The notes under the pieces are model-generated. The model made no database searches and was not told the DNA's origin. It was given only the letters and a program-made list of their open reading frames with translations. A DNA stretch of 64,000 bases from CALFUK01 sp964398295 (GTDB lineage: Bacteria > Bacteroidota > Bacteroidia > Chitinophagales > Saprospiraceae): assembly GCA_964398295.1 (NCBI GenBank), contig CAYNMW010000001.1, positions 13,891 through 77,890 of the forward strand, in the 5' to 3' direction. Below are positions 19,493 to 29,394 of this stretch, piece by piece. The position numbers and the translations under genes are program-made. The stretch's first letter is position 1; the number at the start of each line of letters is the position of its first letter.

Positions 19493-20035
19493 TTGGAAGA
19501 TAAGATCATCATAGCAGAATGTAAAAGAGCTGATCCTAAGTATCAGAAAATATTATTAGAAAAGTATTCTGATTACCTAGCAAGTGCAGCAAGAAACTAT
19601 GTCTCTGATTCTAGTTCAATCATGGACATACTTCAGGAAACATGGATCATCATCTTTAATAATATTGAAAAATACGAGGAACGGGGATACTTCTATCCTT
19701 GGGCAAAGCGAATCATGCTGAGAGAAATAATTAGAGCAAGCAAAAAAGATAAAGCAAAAATATTGTTAATAGATACACTTAAAAATCGTACAGAAATTAG
19801 TCAACCTTCTGTTGAAAGCCAATTAGAATTAGAAGAAGCAATGAAACTTATTGAACAAATTAATTCTCCTGCAAAAGAGGTCTTTAAGTTGAAGATTATT
19901 GATGAACTGAGTCACAAAGAAATTGCAGAGATCATGAGCATAAAAGAAAGCACCTCAAGAGTTCACCTGACAAATGCAAGAAAGCAATTAAAAGAACTGC
20001 TCACTGTTCGTGATAAAAGAAAAACAATGCTATGA
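19493..20035 (+). CDS. RNA polymerase sigma-70 family factor (ECF-like)
   Basis: 180 residues, the usual size for an ECF sigma factor with sigma2 and sigma4 only. Region 2 is KYQKILLEKYSDYLASAARNY ... IMDILQETWIIIFNNIEKY with the DxxQETW promoter-melting motif. Region 4 is SPAKEVFKLKIIDELSHKEI followed by AEIMSIKESTSRVHLTNARK, a helix-turn-helix for -35 recognition. It starts at TTG behind a Shine-Dalgarno site and its stop overlaps the next start (ATGA). It should direct RNA polymerase to a small regulon, probably including its own operon, and be held inactive by a membrane partner. The next gene is the obvious candidate partner. Confidence 0.88.
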   Translation: MEDKIIIAECKRADPKYQKILLEKYSDYLASAARNYVSDSSSIMDILQETWIIIFNNIEKYEERGYFYPWAKRIMLREIIRASKKDKAKILLIDTLKNRTEISQPSVESQLELEEAMKLIEQINSPAKEVFKLKIIDELSHKEIAEIMSIKESTSRVHLTNARKQLKELLTVRDKRKTML

Positions 20036-21576
20036 ATCTGAATGAACTAGAAAAAGGATTAAAGAATTATAAGTCTGCATCTCCAGATAAGATTGATACA
20101 GAAACATTGTGGAATGAAGTGTCTCCACATATACCCCAATTTAAGAAACGCGACTCAAGAAGATTTTTCATTTTCTTTTTTTTCCTATGTGCATGTATGG
20201 CTGCATTATATTTAATTAACTCTGATTCGATGAATAAAGATCAAGAGTTAACCATGGAGAACTCAGTTAATTCTACTAGGAAAACTCAAAATCTTGTAGC
20301 AAAAAATGAAAATGAAAATAATATTCTGGACAAGCAAATTGACGAACAGTTACCTCAAGCTAATAAATTAACACGTAATAAATCGATATCCTCTGATGGG
20401 CTAGCGATGGTAAATGCAAATAATTTTTCTGAAGTAGCCTCATCTGTAAAATCAATAACAAAAGAATCCTCTGTACAGTCTGATGATATAATAAACAACT
20501 TAAATAATCAGTATGATATAACTACTTCACCTACAAAAAAATTAAATACAAGCATTGAATATTTTGCAGTTAATAATGGGAGTACTTTAAAGGGATTAAC
20601 TAGCATTGCCCGTAGATTAAGAAATGACAAGACTGGGGTTAGTGATAATGATCAGACTATTGCTTTCCAAGCCTCAAATGATACACCTGAGTTAAACAAT
20701 TCTACGAAATTCAGTAAGCTATTTGTTTTGGAAGAGAAACAAAGTCGAGAATTGATTGACTTAGGTGTTATTCCACTAACATCATTATTAATCGCAGATG
20801 TTGAGATGCCTGTAATGCCGAAACGATTGTATCTATACAACAAACAATCTCGGTATAAAGGGAGTATTGAAATTGGAGGCGCTTACTTCATTCCAAGTAG
20901 ATCTCTTACACTTAATAACCAAGAATTTGAAAATGAGTTCGCAAGCAGAAATGCAGCAGAAGAAATACTCGACGCCTGGAACAGCACAATTGCATTTAGG
21001 TATATGGTGCATCCAAATATTGGCTTAAGAGTAGGTCTGCAGTATTTAGTGATTAATGAACGATCAACAAAACAATTAAATCTTTCAGAGACGCTCTTTA
21101 TAGAGGATACAATAATTGGAAATTTCGTCAGACTCGATGGTATAAGTGAACCTATAAGGGGAGACATCGAACTCAATCGAACAATAACCAGACGAGTAAG
21201 TAGGATCAATACTTTTCGATTAATTCAAATTCCGATAGAGGTCTTTTATGCCCAGCGATTAAATAAGTTACAGTTTGAATTAGGTGCAGGAGTTATACAA
21301 AATATATCGACATCAAGTTCAGGGTTTTGGCATCCAGATGACCAAAGTGAATATGATTTATCGCTTGATCAAAATGATTACATCAAGTCTAGAATTGGGA
21401 TGTCATTTACAGGTAGAGCAGGGATATCTTACCCTTTAAATAGAAACTTTGATTTGTTTTCCAATATCAGATATGTGACCTCCATAAATGGCTTTACAAA
21501 TTCCAACTACGGCATTAATCAATCGTATACACTTATTGGTGCTGATCTTGGTATACGCATTAATTTAATTAAATGA
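20032..21576 (+). CDS. Membrane-anchored outer-membrane beta-barrel-like protein in anti-sigma position
   Basis: 514 residues in three parts. First come about 44 cytoplasmic residues, including ETLWNEVSPHIP. Then one hydrophobic helix (about 46-62, FFIFFFFLCACMAALYLI) lies behind a basic KKRDSRR stretch that should keep the N-terminus inside. A long Asn/Ser-rich periplasmic region (65-270) leads to a C-terminal beta-rich domain (about 275-514, IEIGGAYFIPSRSL ... IGADLGIRINLIK) resembling Bacteroidota outer-membrane beta-barrel domains. It overlaps the sigma gene by four bases and so is translationally coupled to it; this is the usual place of an anti-sigma factor. I infer that it binds the sigma factor through the N-terminal segment. 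No canonical zinc anti-sigma motif is present. It also overlaps the next gene by four bases. Confidence 0.7.
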   Translation: MNLNELEKGLKNYKSASPDKIDTETLWNEVSPHIPQFKKRDSRRFFIFFFFLCACMAALYLINSDSMNKDQELTMENSVNSTRKTQNLVAKNENENNILDKQIDEQLPQANKLTRNKSISSDGLAMVNANNFSEVASSVKSITKESSVQSDDIINNLNNQYDITTSPTKKLNTSIEYFAVNNGSTLKGLTSIARRLRNDKTGVSDNDQTIAFQASNDTPELNNSTKFSKLFVLEEKQSRELIDLGVIPLTSLLIADVEMPVMPKRLYLYNKQSRYKGSIEIGGAYFIPSRSLTLNNQEFENEFASRNAAEEILDAWNSTIAFRYMVHPNIGLRVGLQYLVINERSTKQLNLSETLFIEDTIIGNFVRLDGISEPIRGDIELNRTITRRVSRINTFRLIQIPIEVFYAQRLNKLQFELGAGVIQNISTSSSGFWHPDDQSEYDLSLDQNDYIKSRIGMSFTGRAGISYPLNRNFDLFSNIRYVTSINGFTNSNYGINQSYTLIGADLGIRINLIK

Positions 21577-23420
21577 ATAAAAGAAAAGTTATAAATATGA
21601 GAACATTAATTTTTACAATCATCTCTTTGTTGGTTATGACTAACATAAGTTTGGCACAATTGAATTGTGTGGAAGGAATTAACACAGTTTCTATTGATCC
21701 TTGGACAAATACTGCAGTATTGTTTCCAAAAGATTTTTTAGTAGATGCTCAAGCTGATGGAAGCTTTGAACTATCTATAGATGGTACTAACTTCTTTGAA
21801 TCCATAGAGTTAGAAGAAGGTGAGTTTCAAGTCACGGTGCGTGATATGTCCACAGGCGAAACATGTGAGTCTATGTTGCTGGTTAATGATCAAATACCTC
21901 CAGTGGCTATATGTTCGGAATTAGTCCAGATTTTAATTTCAGACTCGATAGTCATTCTCAATGTAGAAGATATAAATCTAGGCTCCCATGATTCAGGAAA
22001 TAGTGAAGTTACTCTTGGCCTTAGCATTGATGGTATTGACAATCAAGATCCACTTGCTCCTGACTTTGTTCCTGTTACAGAAATAGAATTTGATTCTCAA
22101 GATGTTTGTAAGGAATTCAATGTTATATTAAATGCATGGGATGCTTCTGGTAATTCCACAGCCTGCTGGGCCATAGTTCAAATAACTGATCCTGTAAGTC
22201 TTTGTGACTTTACAAACTCAACTGAGGTAATGCGCGAAGATGTTGCAGAGAATGAAATACCTTTATTTGTTAATCCCTTTGTCGAAAATCTCGAAACATC
22301 AGTATTCGATTTTGAAATTAATGGTGTCCAACCTACATCTTATGCAAACGGAACCTACGGTTTACCATTGAGTGATATTCAGCAAACTGATAATGTGTTG
22401 AGGATTCTTTCTGACAATTCAATGGCGTTAAACGGTCTTAGCACAATTGATCTGGTGTTGTTAATCCAATTTCTTGTTGCAGGAAACCCTCTGTCAAATG
22501 AACAAATTATCGCTTCAGATCTAGATAAGTCAGGAGATTTATCTCTAACCAGAGATGCCATATTATTTTCAAAATTGATATTGGGAGAAGAAATAGATAT
22601 TCCAGGGGAAGATTACTTTATGATTCCTGAGAATAGTTTATCAATAAATTCTTTAGATGCGTTTAATTTTGAAAACAACTTCTCGTCCTTCTCATTTGAT
22701 CTAGCAGAATTGGATCAGGACACTGGAATCACGGTAGATGTACACAAATATGGAGACTTGAACGGTAACTTCACAGAAACCAGATCTTCAGAACCAGGCT
22801 TACTTTCATTCGACAATACATTTGTGCACAGCAATCAAGAAGTGTTTATCGATTTCATCTTGTCATCATCCACTGAGGTCAACTCATTCGTTGGCGCACA
22901 AGCAGAATTGTTATTCCAATCAGGGATTATTACTTCTGTCGATAATAATGGTCAATCGGATTTCAATTATCTGTTTGAAGAAAATAGATTGCGATTTACA
23001 TTTGCAGATAATAAGGATCATTCAGAATTAACATTTACAGTAGGCTTTATCCCAAATGAAAGTGTCCAACTGGAAGATGTCATTGCACTATCAACTTCTT
23101 TTCATACAGAATTTATTACCTCAGAATTAAGTGTAGGTGCTATTGAATTACAAGCTAACATGGTGACTTCTTTAGCAGATGATGAAATAGAAACAGATGT
23201 CAAAGTGTACCCAAGTCCAGCTCGGGATTATTTTACGATTACAGTGAATGAAAATCAGATAGGAAAGCAACTGTTTGTCATTAATCAATTGGGGCAGGTT
23301 GAATTAAATACACTAGTAAAGAATTCAAATTCTACTATCAACATCTCTGCTTTGTCAACTGGGTTAAAGTTTGTTAGAATTGAAGATGAAGCAAATATTT
23401 ACAAATTGATGGTAAAATAA
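21573..23420 (+). CDS. T9SS type A cargo protein with dockerin-like segment, last gene of sigma-factor operon
   Basis: 615 residues; an internal ATG at 21597 (MRTLIFTIISLLVMTNISLA) gives a cleaner signal peptide and may be the true start, but the ATG at 21573 overlaps the upstream stop as ATGA. The N-terminal half is Cys-poor and beta-rich (HYR-like phrase DQIPPVAICSELVQILI). A dockerin-like pair follows (STIDLVLLIQFLVAGNPL and ASDLDKSGDLSLTRDAILFS). The C-terminal 75 residues (VKVYPSPARDYFTITV ... ALSTGLKFVRIED) are a type A T9SS sorting domain. It is the secreted end product of the operon and may be what the barrel protein senses or what the sigma factor controls. Confidence 0.83.
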   Translation: MNKRKVINMRTLIFTIISLLVMTNISLAQLNCVEGINTVSIDPWTNTAVLFPKDFLVDAQADGSFELSIDGTNFFESIELEEGEFQVTVRDMSTGETCESMLLVNDQIPPVAICSELVQILISDSIVILNVEDINLGSHDSGNSEVTLGLSIDGIDNQDPLAPDFVPVTEIEFDSQDVCKEFNVILNAWDASGNSTACWAIVQITDPVSLCDFTNSTEVMREDVAENEIPLFVNPFVENLETSVFDFEINGVQPTSYANGTYGLPLSDIQQTDNVLRILSDNSMALNGLSTIDLVLLIQFLVAGNPLSNEQIIASDLDKSGDLSLTRDAILFSKLILGEEIDIPGEDYFMIPENSLSINSLDAFNFENNFSSFSFDLAELDQDTGITVDVHKYGDLNGNFTETRSSEPGLLSFDNTFVHSNQEVFIDFILSSSTEVNSFVGAQAELLFQSGIITSVDNNGQSDFNYLFEENRLRFTFADNKDHSELTFTVGFIPNESVQLEDVIALSTSFHTEFITSELSVGAIELQANMVTSLADDEIETDVKVYPSPARDYFTITVNENQIGKQLFVINQLGQVELNTLVKNSNSTINISALSTGLKFVRIEDEANIYKLMVK

Positions 23421-23444
23421 GAGAGTGCTTTGTTAAGTATTAAA

Positions 23445-25730
23445 TCAAAAAATAGCAATCGTTTGTAGTAACTGTCTTTGTTCTTGGTGTCCTTCAAATT
23501 GATAATTAAATTTGACAACATACACGCCAGGATTTACATTTAATTGAAGTGCATCAAAATCTATTGCATTACCTTCATAAAACAAATTTCCCCATTTGTC
23601 ATATAGCTTGAGTTTTTGAGAAGTGAGATTACAATTGCTGAAAATGCGAAGAAGATTGTTGGAATTGTCAGCTTGTGGAATGCGATTAATGGCATTTGGT
23701 ACATAACCAATGCACGCATTTGAAGGAATAGACACTTGTGGCTCGCTAGTTTCTGTTGAGTCAATTGGTGTTTCGATGTCGCAGGCTCCTGGTATAATGT
23801 TGATGGTGTCAGCGTCTAAACAATTAGCAGTTTCGACCTCAAGCCAAAATGTACCAGTAGTTCGAACAACGATTGTAGAGCTGGTAGACCCATCCGACCA
23901 AAAATAATTACCAGAAACATTGGCAGTTAAGATGATACTATCTTCTGGACACAGCTCTTCATCAGAGCCGAGGTTTACTTGTAGTTCTTCAAGAGCAACA
24001 AGAATGGTATCTTTTGATGAGCATTGACCATCTGTCACTTCTAACCAGTATTGACCAGATCGGACAACCTCAATAGATTGCGTTATTTGGTTTGTAGACC
24101 AAAGATAAGATTGCCCTTGTATTGGGCTCTCTAGCAAGACAGATGATTGATCGCAAGCAACAATATCGTCACCAAAACTGAATTCATTACTATTTGCAAA
24201 TGATACATTAATTGTATCTCTCAGAATACAGCCTTCTTTGGTTTCTACTTCTAACCAAAAATCTCCTGAGGTATTCACTTCAATTGAAGGGATTGTATCA
24301 CCTGTACTCCAATTATAAGATTTGCTTATAAAGGGACTATCCAATTGGTAGGAGGGATTATCACATATAACTTGATCTTCGCCAAGATTTAAATGCAAAT
24401 CATTTCTAAATATTATGTCTATTGAATCTGTTCTAATTAAACAATTACTAAATGTTCTTTCTAACCAATAAATTCCACTTAGACTTATTTCTTTGATAGG
24501 TGAAGTTGAGCCATCATTCCATAGATAACTAACACCATCTGAGGTCGAGTCTAGTATAATTTGACTAGCTGTGCAGATCACGCTATCTTTTGGAAAAGGT
24601 GCTTGTAAATCTGGTTGTTGGTCTGCAACAACTACAAGATTTTGCAGAGTTCCAGCTAAAATGTTATTTGAAGGAGCAGAAATGGCTTTTAATTCGAAAT
24701 TTGCCTCAACTCCCTTTTTATTAGGTGTGTGAATAACTGATATGTAAGGTCCGAGTTCATGATTTAAATAAATTTTACCATTTGGTCCTCGTTGAATTCC
24801 AGGTATTCCTCCAGGGAATCCTTCTTCATTTAGTACTACTTTTGAAGAGTTAATATCAGTATCTAGCAAATCAAATTGAACTAGATCTTCAAACCGCGAA
24901 TTGCTTCTGTTTGGTTCATAAGCATATAAAAATCTTCCACTTGGTGAAAAACAAACTGCGTGAAATCTTTTACCTGTTGCAATAGAATTCTTGTACTTCA
25001 ATTTTCCGCTTAGCTTGTCAAACTCAAACATATTAATTCCACCAAAAAGATTCGTGACTATATCATGTTGTGCATTAATATTCATTTCTGCTAATAGGGT
25101 GCTAGTGCCACAAGAGTTTGTGTCAAAATTAATCATTTGGTCAGCTGAGGAAATTACGGGATTTTGATTAAAGCCATTTTCTGTAATTTCATATGATAAA
25201 AAGTTATCACTGCATCTGTCATGAACAATTAACCATAAATGTGATTCATCTCGTTTTGCTAAAATCATTCCCTCAGTTAACTCATCAGCAACAAAAATAT
25301 TTTTTTCAATAACAAGGCCTCTTCCATTTTCTTCTGCAATATCAATTAGTGAGTAATGCAATCTGCCTGGGTTGCCTCCATCTTCTAAGGTAAAAAGAAT
25401 GTATAGTGTTGATTTTGGTATTCGAGTTGCTACAACTGTTTGAATGCCTATTGTACTACCTTTTAAATTTTGTCCATTTTCTATAATGGTGTGTTCGCTA
25501 TTCCAAATTGTTTTTCCATCCGAATAAAATAGAAGATCTCCACAACTGCTTGATACAGTACAAACACCAAACGAGCTGTTTTGCATAGCAGAACCTACTA
25601 AATATTCTGGTGGAGTAGAATTGAAGTTTAAGCCGCCTCCACCTCCAAATATCCAATTATTATTTTCTCCTTGTGCGGAAAATTCTGTTAAACTTAAACA
25701 ACAAATTATTAGAAATATATATTTTATCAA
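23445..25730 (-). CDS. Gliding-motility-associated C-terminal (T9SS type B) protein with Ig-like repeats
   Basis: 761 residues from a TTG at 25730; a stop codon lies three codons upstream in frame, so TTG is the only sensible start. The signal peptide is MIKYIFLIICCLSLTEFSAQ. The first 370 residues (NNNWIFGGGGGLNFN ... LLFYSDGKTIWNS) form the propeller-like N-terminal region common to gliding-motility C-terminal proteins. About four or five Ig-like repeats follow (each with W-S-x-G-x-x-S/T and x-W-L-E-V-E), then a CHU_C type B sorting domain (LKLYDKWGNLFYEGNAIDF ... PGVYVVKFNYQF) at the end. It is expected on the cell surface through T9SS, perhaps as an adhesin. It converges with the preceding operon, with only 24 bases between stops. 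Confidence 0.88.
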   Translation of the reverse strand: MIKYIFLIICCLSLTEFSAQGENNNWIFGGGGGLNFNSTPPEYLVGSAMQNSSFGVCTVSSSCGDLLFYSDGKTIWNSEHTIIENGQNLKGSTIGIQTVVATRIPKSTLYILFTLEDGGNPGRLHYSLIDIAEENGRGLVIEKNIFVADELTEGMILAKRDESHLWLIVHDRCSDNFLSYEITENGFNQNPVISSADQMINFDTNSCGTSTLLAEMNINAQHDIVTNLFGGINMFEFDKLSGKLKYKNSIATGKRFHAVCFSPSGRFLYAYEPNRSNSRFEDLVQFDLLDTDINSSKVVLNEEGFPGGIPGIQRGPNGKIYLNHELGPYISVIHTPNKKGVEANFELKAISAPSNNILAGTLQNLVVVADQQPDLQAPFPKDSVICTASQIILDSTSDGVSYLWNDGSTSPIKEISLSGIYWLERTFSNCLIRTDSIDIIFRNDLHLNLGEDQVICDNPSYQLDSPFISKSYNWSTGDTIPSIEVNTSGDFWLEVETKEGCILRDTINVSFANSNEFSFGDDIVACDQSSVLLESPIQGQSYLWSTNQITQSIEVVRSGQYWLEVTDGQCSSKDTILVALEELQVNLGSDEELCPEDSIILTANVSGNYFWSDGSTSSTIVVRTTGTFWLEVETANCLDADTINIIPGACDIETPIDSTETSEPQVSIPSNACIGYVPNAINRIPQADNSNNLLRIFSNCNLTSQKLKLYDKWGNLFYEGNAIDFDALQLNVNPGVYVVKFNYQFEGHQEQRQLLQTIAIF

Positions 25731-25778
25731 TTTCGCTTAATATTAGAAGGCCAATAAATTGACCTCCTTAATTTATAA

Positions 25779-26390
25779 TTAGCAAGGAAATAGCCCAACT
25801 ACAAAATCAATCGCTGCATTACGATCGTCTCGATCTATAAATGTTGTTTCACCCAATCCTCTGTATAAAGAAAGATAACCAAATCTTCTAATCTTAGAAG
25901 AAAGGTTCCAAGTTTCACATTGATTTGAAGTTCCATGATTGTCGTTGCAAGCACTAGGACTATTGCAATAGGTACTGCAAGTTGAACCAAAATATGCAAT
26001 ATCCGCAGCGGAAAAAACTCCATTTCCATTTAAGTCACCACAATAGTTTATCCAGCCTGAATTGCAAGCACCTGTAGTTCTGGTTTCAACTCTAGAATTA
26101 ATTCGACTTCTTATCTCATCTATAAATTCCGGTGATAATTCAGGTAAATTATTCTCTTCAAAATATCGCAATAATTCATCTAAACTGACAACTTCCCTTT
26201 TTACTTCGCCGTTTTTTTTGGCAAATTCTTGATATTCTAGATAGTCTTCATTGAACAAATTTTTCTGTGTCAGAATTCTCAAATTGAACTCTATCAAATT
26301 GATTTGAATTAAGTTGTGATAAATCTTCTTCTTGACATGCAAATAAAGTCATTAACAGAGTAGAGTGATTAAAATAAATTTTGTGTTCAT
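25779..26390 (-). pseudogene. Dockerin-containing lipoprotein with two compensating frameshifts
   Basis: The intact minus-strand frame (187 codons from 26342) has an implausible N-terminus. The ATG at 26390 opens MNTKFILITLLC then stops at 26352. One base out, the frame reads LLMTLFACQEEDLSQLNSN, with a perfect lipobox (LFAC), and stops at 26248. The third frame then continues NLFNEDYLEYQEFAKKNGEV. One added base near 26355 and one A fewer in the A5 run at 26260-26264 would give a standard lipoprotein of about 200 residues. The body has a dockerin-like motif CGDLNGNGVFSAADIAYFGS and several cysteines, ending DDRNAAIDFVVGLFPC. It is either a decaying gene or two sequencing errors. It lies 48 bases upstream of the type B protein on the same strand. 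Confidence 0.7.
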
Positions 26391-26562
26391 AATATAAACA
26401 TTTAAATAATTGGTTAAAAATTGAGGGTAGATTTTCGAACAACGTTTTGTGCGTAAGTCTCTCATAAGACAGGGGATGATCCCATATACAGAAAGGTAAA
26501 CTTCCATCCTATTTGTTAATAAACATTCATCCATAGATGATATATTTTCCACATATTTGCAC

Positions 26563-29394
26563 ATGCCAAAAACCGCCCAAGAGTATATTGAGATTATCGG
26601 TGCAAAAGAGAACAATCTCAAAGACGTCTCTCTAAGAATTCCTAGGAACCAGCTGGTTGTCATCACTGGTATCAGCGGTAGTGGTAAATCATCACTGGCA
26701 TTTGATACCATTTATGCAGAAGGGCAGCGCCGTTATGTGGAAACATTCTCAGCCTATGCGCGCCAATTTCTTGGTAAAATGGATCGTCCTGAAGTCGAGC
26801 AAATCACTGGCTTGAGCCCCGTCATTTCTATCGAACAAAAAACTACAGGATGGAATCCGCGATCAACGGTAGGCACAACCACTGAATTGTATGATTTCCT
26901 TCGACTGCTCTTTGCACGAGCGAGTGATGCCTATAGTTTGGCTACTGGGAAGAAGATGGTAAAGTTTACCGAAGAGCAACTTATCCAGCACATTCTGAAG
27001 ACATTCAAAAAGAGAAAGGTAATTATCCTGGCTCCACTTGTGAGATCTAGAAAAGGGCATTATCGAGAGTTGTTTGAGCAGACAAGAAAGAAAGGATATA
27101 CTAAGGTCAGAGTTGATGGTGAGATCATGGATCTTAGACCAGGACTTAAAGTAGATCGATATAAAGTCCATGATATTGAAGTTGTCGTTGATAGGATAAA
27201 AGTGATTGCAGATAAACGTGAACGACTTGCAGCATCAATTGATACAGCAATGCGACTAGGCAATGATCTGATGATGCTGATCGATGTGGATGAAGACGTG
27301 TTGTATCCATTTAGCAAAAAGCTCATGTGTCCGGATACTGGTATCTCTTATGAAATCCCATCACCAAATAGCTTCTCATTCAATTCACCTTATGGGACCT
27401 GTCAATCTTGTAAAGGTCTTGGCAAATCTCATGATGTGGATATGAATAAGGTGATGCCAGATAAATCAAAAAGCATCAACGATGTAGGTATCGCCCCTTT
27501 TGGAGAAGTAAGAGATAATTCTACCTTCAAACAATTACGCGCAATTGCCAAAAAATATAAATTCACTTTCTCTACGCCCATTAAGAAAATTCCAAAAGAA
27601 GCATTGGAATTGATCTTGTATGGCGGCGGTGACAGTGTATCCAGTACAAGTAAATATGCCGTTCATGATTACGTCTATGATCTTGCAGATGCAGGAATAC
27701 TCAACATGTTGTCTCACTGGTACCGCAATTCTTCATCAGACAGAATCAGACGGTGGGCAGAGGAGTTTATGACAGTGATCACCTGTCCCGATTGTGAAGG
27801 TTATCGATTGCGCACAGAATCGTTGCATTTTAAAATTGATGACAAGCACATCGGTCAGTTGGCACAAATGGATTTAGATGTTTTGCAAGATTGGTTGAAA
27901 GGATTAGAAAAAAGGATGTCCAAAAAACAAGCCATCATTGCAGCTGAAGTATTGAAGGAAATCAGATTGCGTCTTGATTTTTTATTGGAAGTTGGATTAG
28001 ATTATTTAAGTCTTAATCGTCCTTCCAGAACCTTGTCAGGAGGAGAAGCGCAACGAACGAGGTTAGCAACACAAATAGGTTCTCAATTGACTGGGATCAC
28101 CTATATCATGGACGAACCTAGTATTGGACTCCATCAGCGTGACAACCACAAATTGATTGAGTCACTAAAGAATCTATCAAAGATCGGGAATACAGTCATT
28201 GTTGTTGAGCACGATAAAGATATAATGCTTGCCTCTGATCATTTGATTGATCTTGGTCCAGGCGCAGGTAAACATGGAGGAGAATTGGTTAATGAAGGAA
28301 AACCCTCATCATTTAAAAAAACAAAGGGTTTAACTGCCTCTTATCTCGGCAATAAAATAAGGATAGAGATTCCCAAAAAACGACGAAAAGGCAATAAGAA
28401 AAAGCTAGTCTTGAAAGGGGCGACAGGGCATAATTTGAAAAATGTAGACCTAGAAATACCGCTTGGCACCTTTACTTGTGTAACGGGTGTATCAGGTAGT
28501 GGCAAATCTTCATTGATCAATCAAACCTTATATCCCATCCTTCGACAACACTTTTATAAGAGTGTCCAAAAACCACTTCCTTATAAGGAAATTAAAGGAT
28601 TGGAACACGTTGACAAGGTTATTGAAATTGACCAATCTCCAATAGGACGTACACCTCGATCTAATCCTGCAACATATACAGGAATGTTTACTCCTATACG
28701 CAAATTATTTACAGACATTCCAGAATCAAAAATCAGAGGATATAAGATGGGGCGTTTTTCCTTTAATGTCAAAGGTGGACGATGCGAGACTTGTCAAGGT
28801 GGTGGACAAAGAGTCATTGAAATGAATTTTCTGCCAGACGTATATGTGGAATGCGAAACATGTTTGGGAAAGAGATACAATCGCGAAACCTTAGAAATTT
28901 TATTCAAAGGAAAATCTATTTCTGATGTCCTAGAATTAACCGTTGAAGAAGGCGTAGAATTCTTTAAAGCAATTCCATCCATTTATCGAAAATTAAAGAC
29001 GCTTAATGATGTCGGACTTGGCTATATTACCTTAGGACAACAGGCGACAACCTTATCTGGCGGCGAAGCACAACGCGTAAAATTAGCCGAAGAACTATCC
29101 AAAAAAGACACAGGGAATACCTTGTATATTCTTGACGAACCGACAACGGGTTTGCATTTTGAAGACGTCAATCACTTGATACATGTGCTCAATCGATTAA
29201 CCGATAAAGGCAATACCATTATTGTGATTGAGCACAACCTGGACATCATTAAAGTTGCTGACCATATCATTGATATTGGACCAGAAGGCGGCACAAGAGG
29301 AGGTAAGATTATCGCTACAGGAACGCCTGAAACAATAGCTAAGAAAAAGAAAAGCTACACAGGGTACTATTTGAAGAGTGAGTTGAAGGGTTGA
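26563..29394 (+). CDS. uvrA: Excinuclease ABC subunit A (UvrA)
   Basis: 943 residues from the ATG at 26563 (an in-frame TTG two codons earlier is unlikely). UvrA finds DNA damage and loads UvrB in nucleotide excision repair. Two ABC ATPase modules are present: Walker A GISGSGKSSLAFDT near residue 36 and GVSGSGKSSLINQT near 647; ABC signatures LSGGEAQR in both halves; Walker B YIMDEPSIGLH and YILDEPTTGLH. The first zinc module lacks its usual CxxC start (MCPDTG) but keeps CQSCKGLG; I believe this loss is common in Bacteroidota UvrA. The second zinc module is complete (GGRCETCQGGG ... YVECETCLG). Its stop codon lies inside the start of a family A dispersed repeat. Confidence 0.96.
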   Translation: MPKTAQEYIEIIGAKENNLKDVSLRIPRNQLVVITGISGSGKSSLAFDTIYAEGQRRYVETFSAYARQFLGKMDRPEVEQITGLSPVISIEQKTTGWNPRSTVGTTTELYDFLRLLFARASDAYSLATGKKMVKFTEEQLIQHILKTFKKRKVIILAPLVRSRKGHYRELFEQTRKKGYTKVRVDGEIMDLRPGLKVDRYKVHDIEVVVDRIKVIADKRERLAASIDTAMRLGNDLMMLIDVDEDVLYPFSKKLMCPDTGISYEIPSPNSFSFNSPYGTCQSCKGLGKSHDVDMNKVMPDKSKSINDVGIAPFGEVRDNSTFKQLRAIAKKYKFTFSTPIKKIPKEALELILYGGGDSVSSTSKYAVHDYVYDLADAGILNMLSHWYRNSSSDRIRRWAEEFMTVITCPDCEGYRLRTESLHFKIDDKHIGQLAQMDLDVLQDWLKGLEKRMSKKQAIIAAEVLKEIRLRLDFLLEVGLDYLSLNRPSRTLSGGEAQRTRLATQIGSQLTGITYIMDEPSIGLHQRDNHKLIESLKNLSKIGNTVIVVEHDKDIMLASDHLIDLGPGAGKHGGELVNEGKPSSFKKTKGLTASYLGNKIRIEIPKKRRKGNKKKLVLKGATGHNLKNVDLEIPLGTFTCVTGVSGSGKSSLINQTLYPILRQHFYKSVQKPLPYKEIKGLEHVDKVIEIDQSPIGRTPRSNPATYTGMFTPIRKLFTDIPESKIRGYKMGRFSFNVKGGRCETCQGGGQRVIEMNFLPDVYVECETCLGKRYNRETLEILFKGKSISDVLELTVEEGVEFFKAIPSIYRKLKTLNDVGLGYITLGQQATTLSGGEAQRVKLAEELSKKDTGNTLYILDEPTTGLHFEDVNHLIHVLNRLTDKGNTIIVIEHNLDIIKVADHIIDIGPEGGTRGGKIIATGTPETIAKKKKSYTGYYLKSELKG

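Noticed and set aside
26563..29394. Missing CxxC in the first zinc module of UvrA as a sign of damage
   Set aside because: All ATPase and the second zinc motifs are intact and I believe the same change occurs in other Bacteroidota UvrA.
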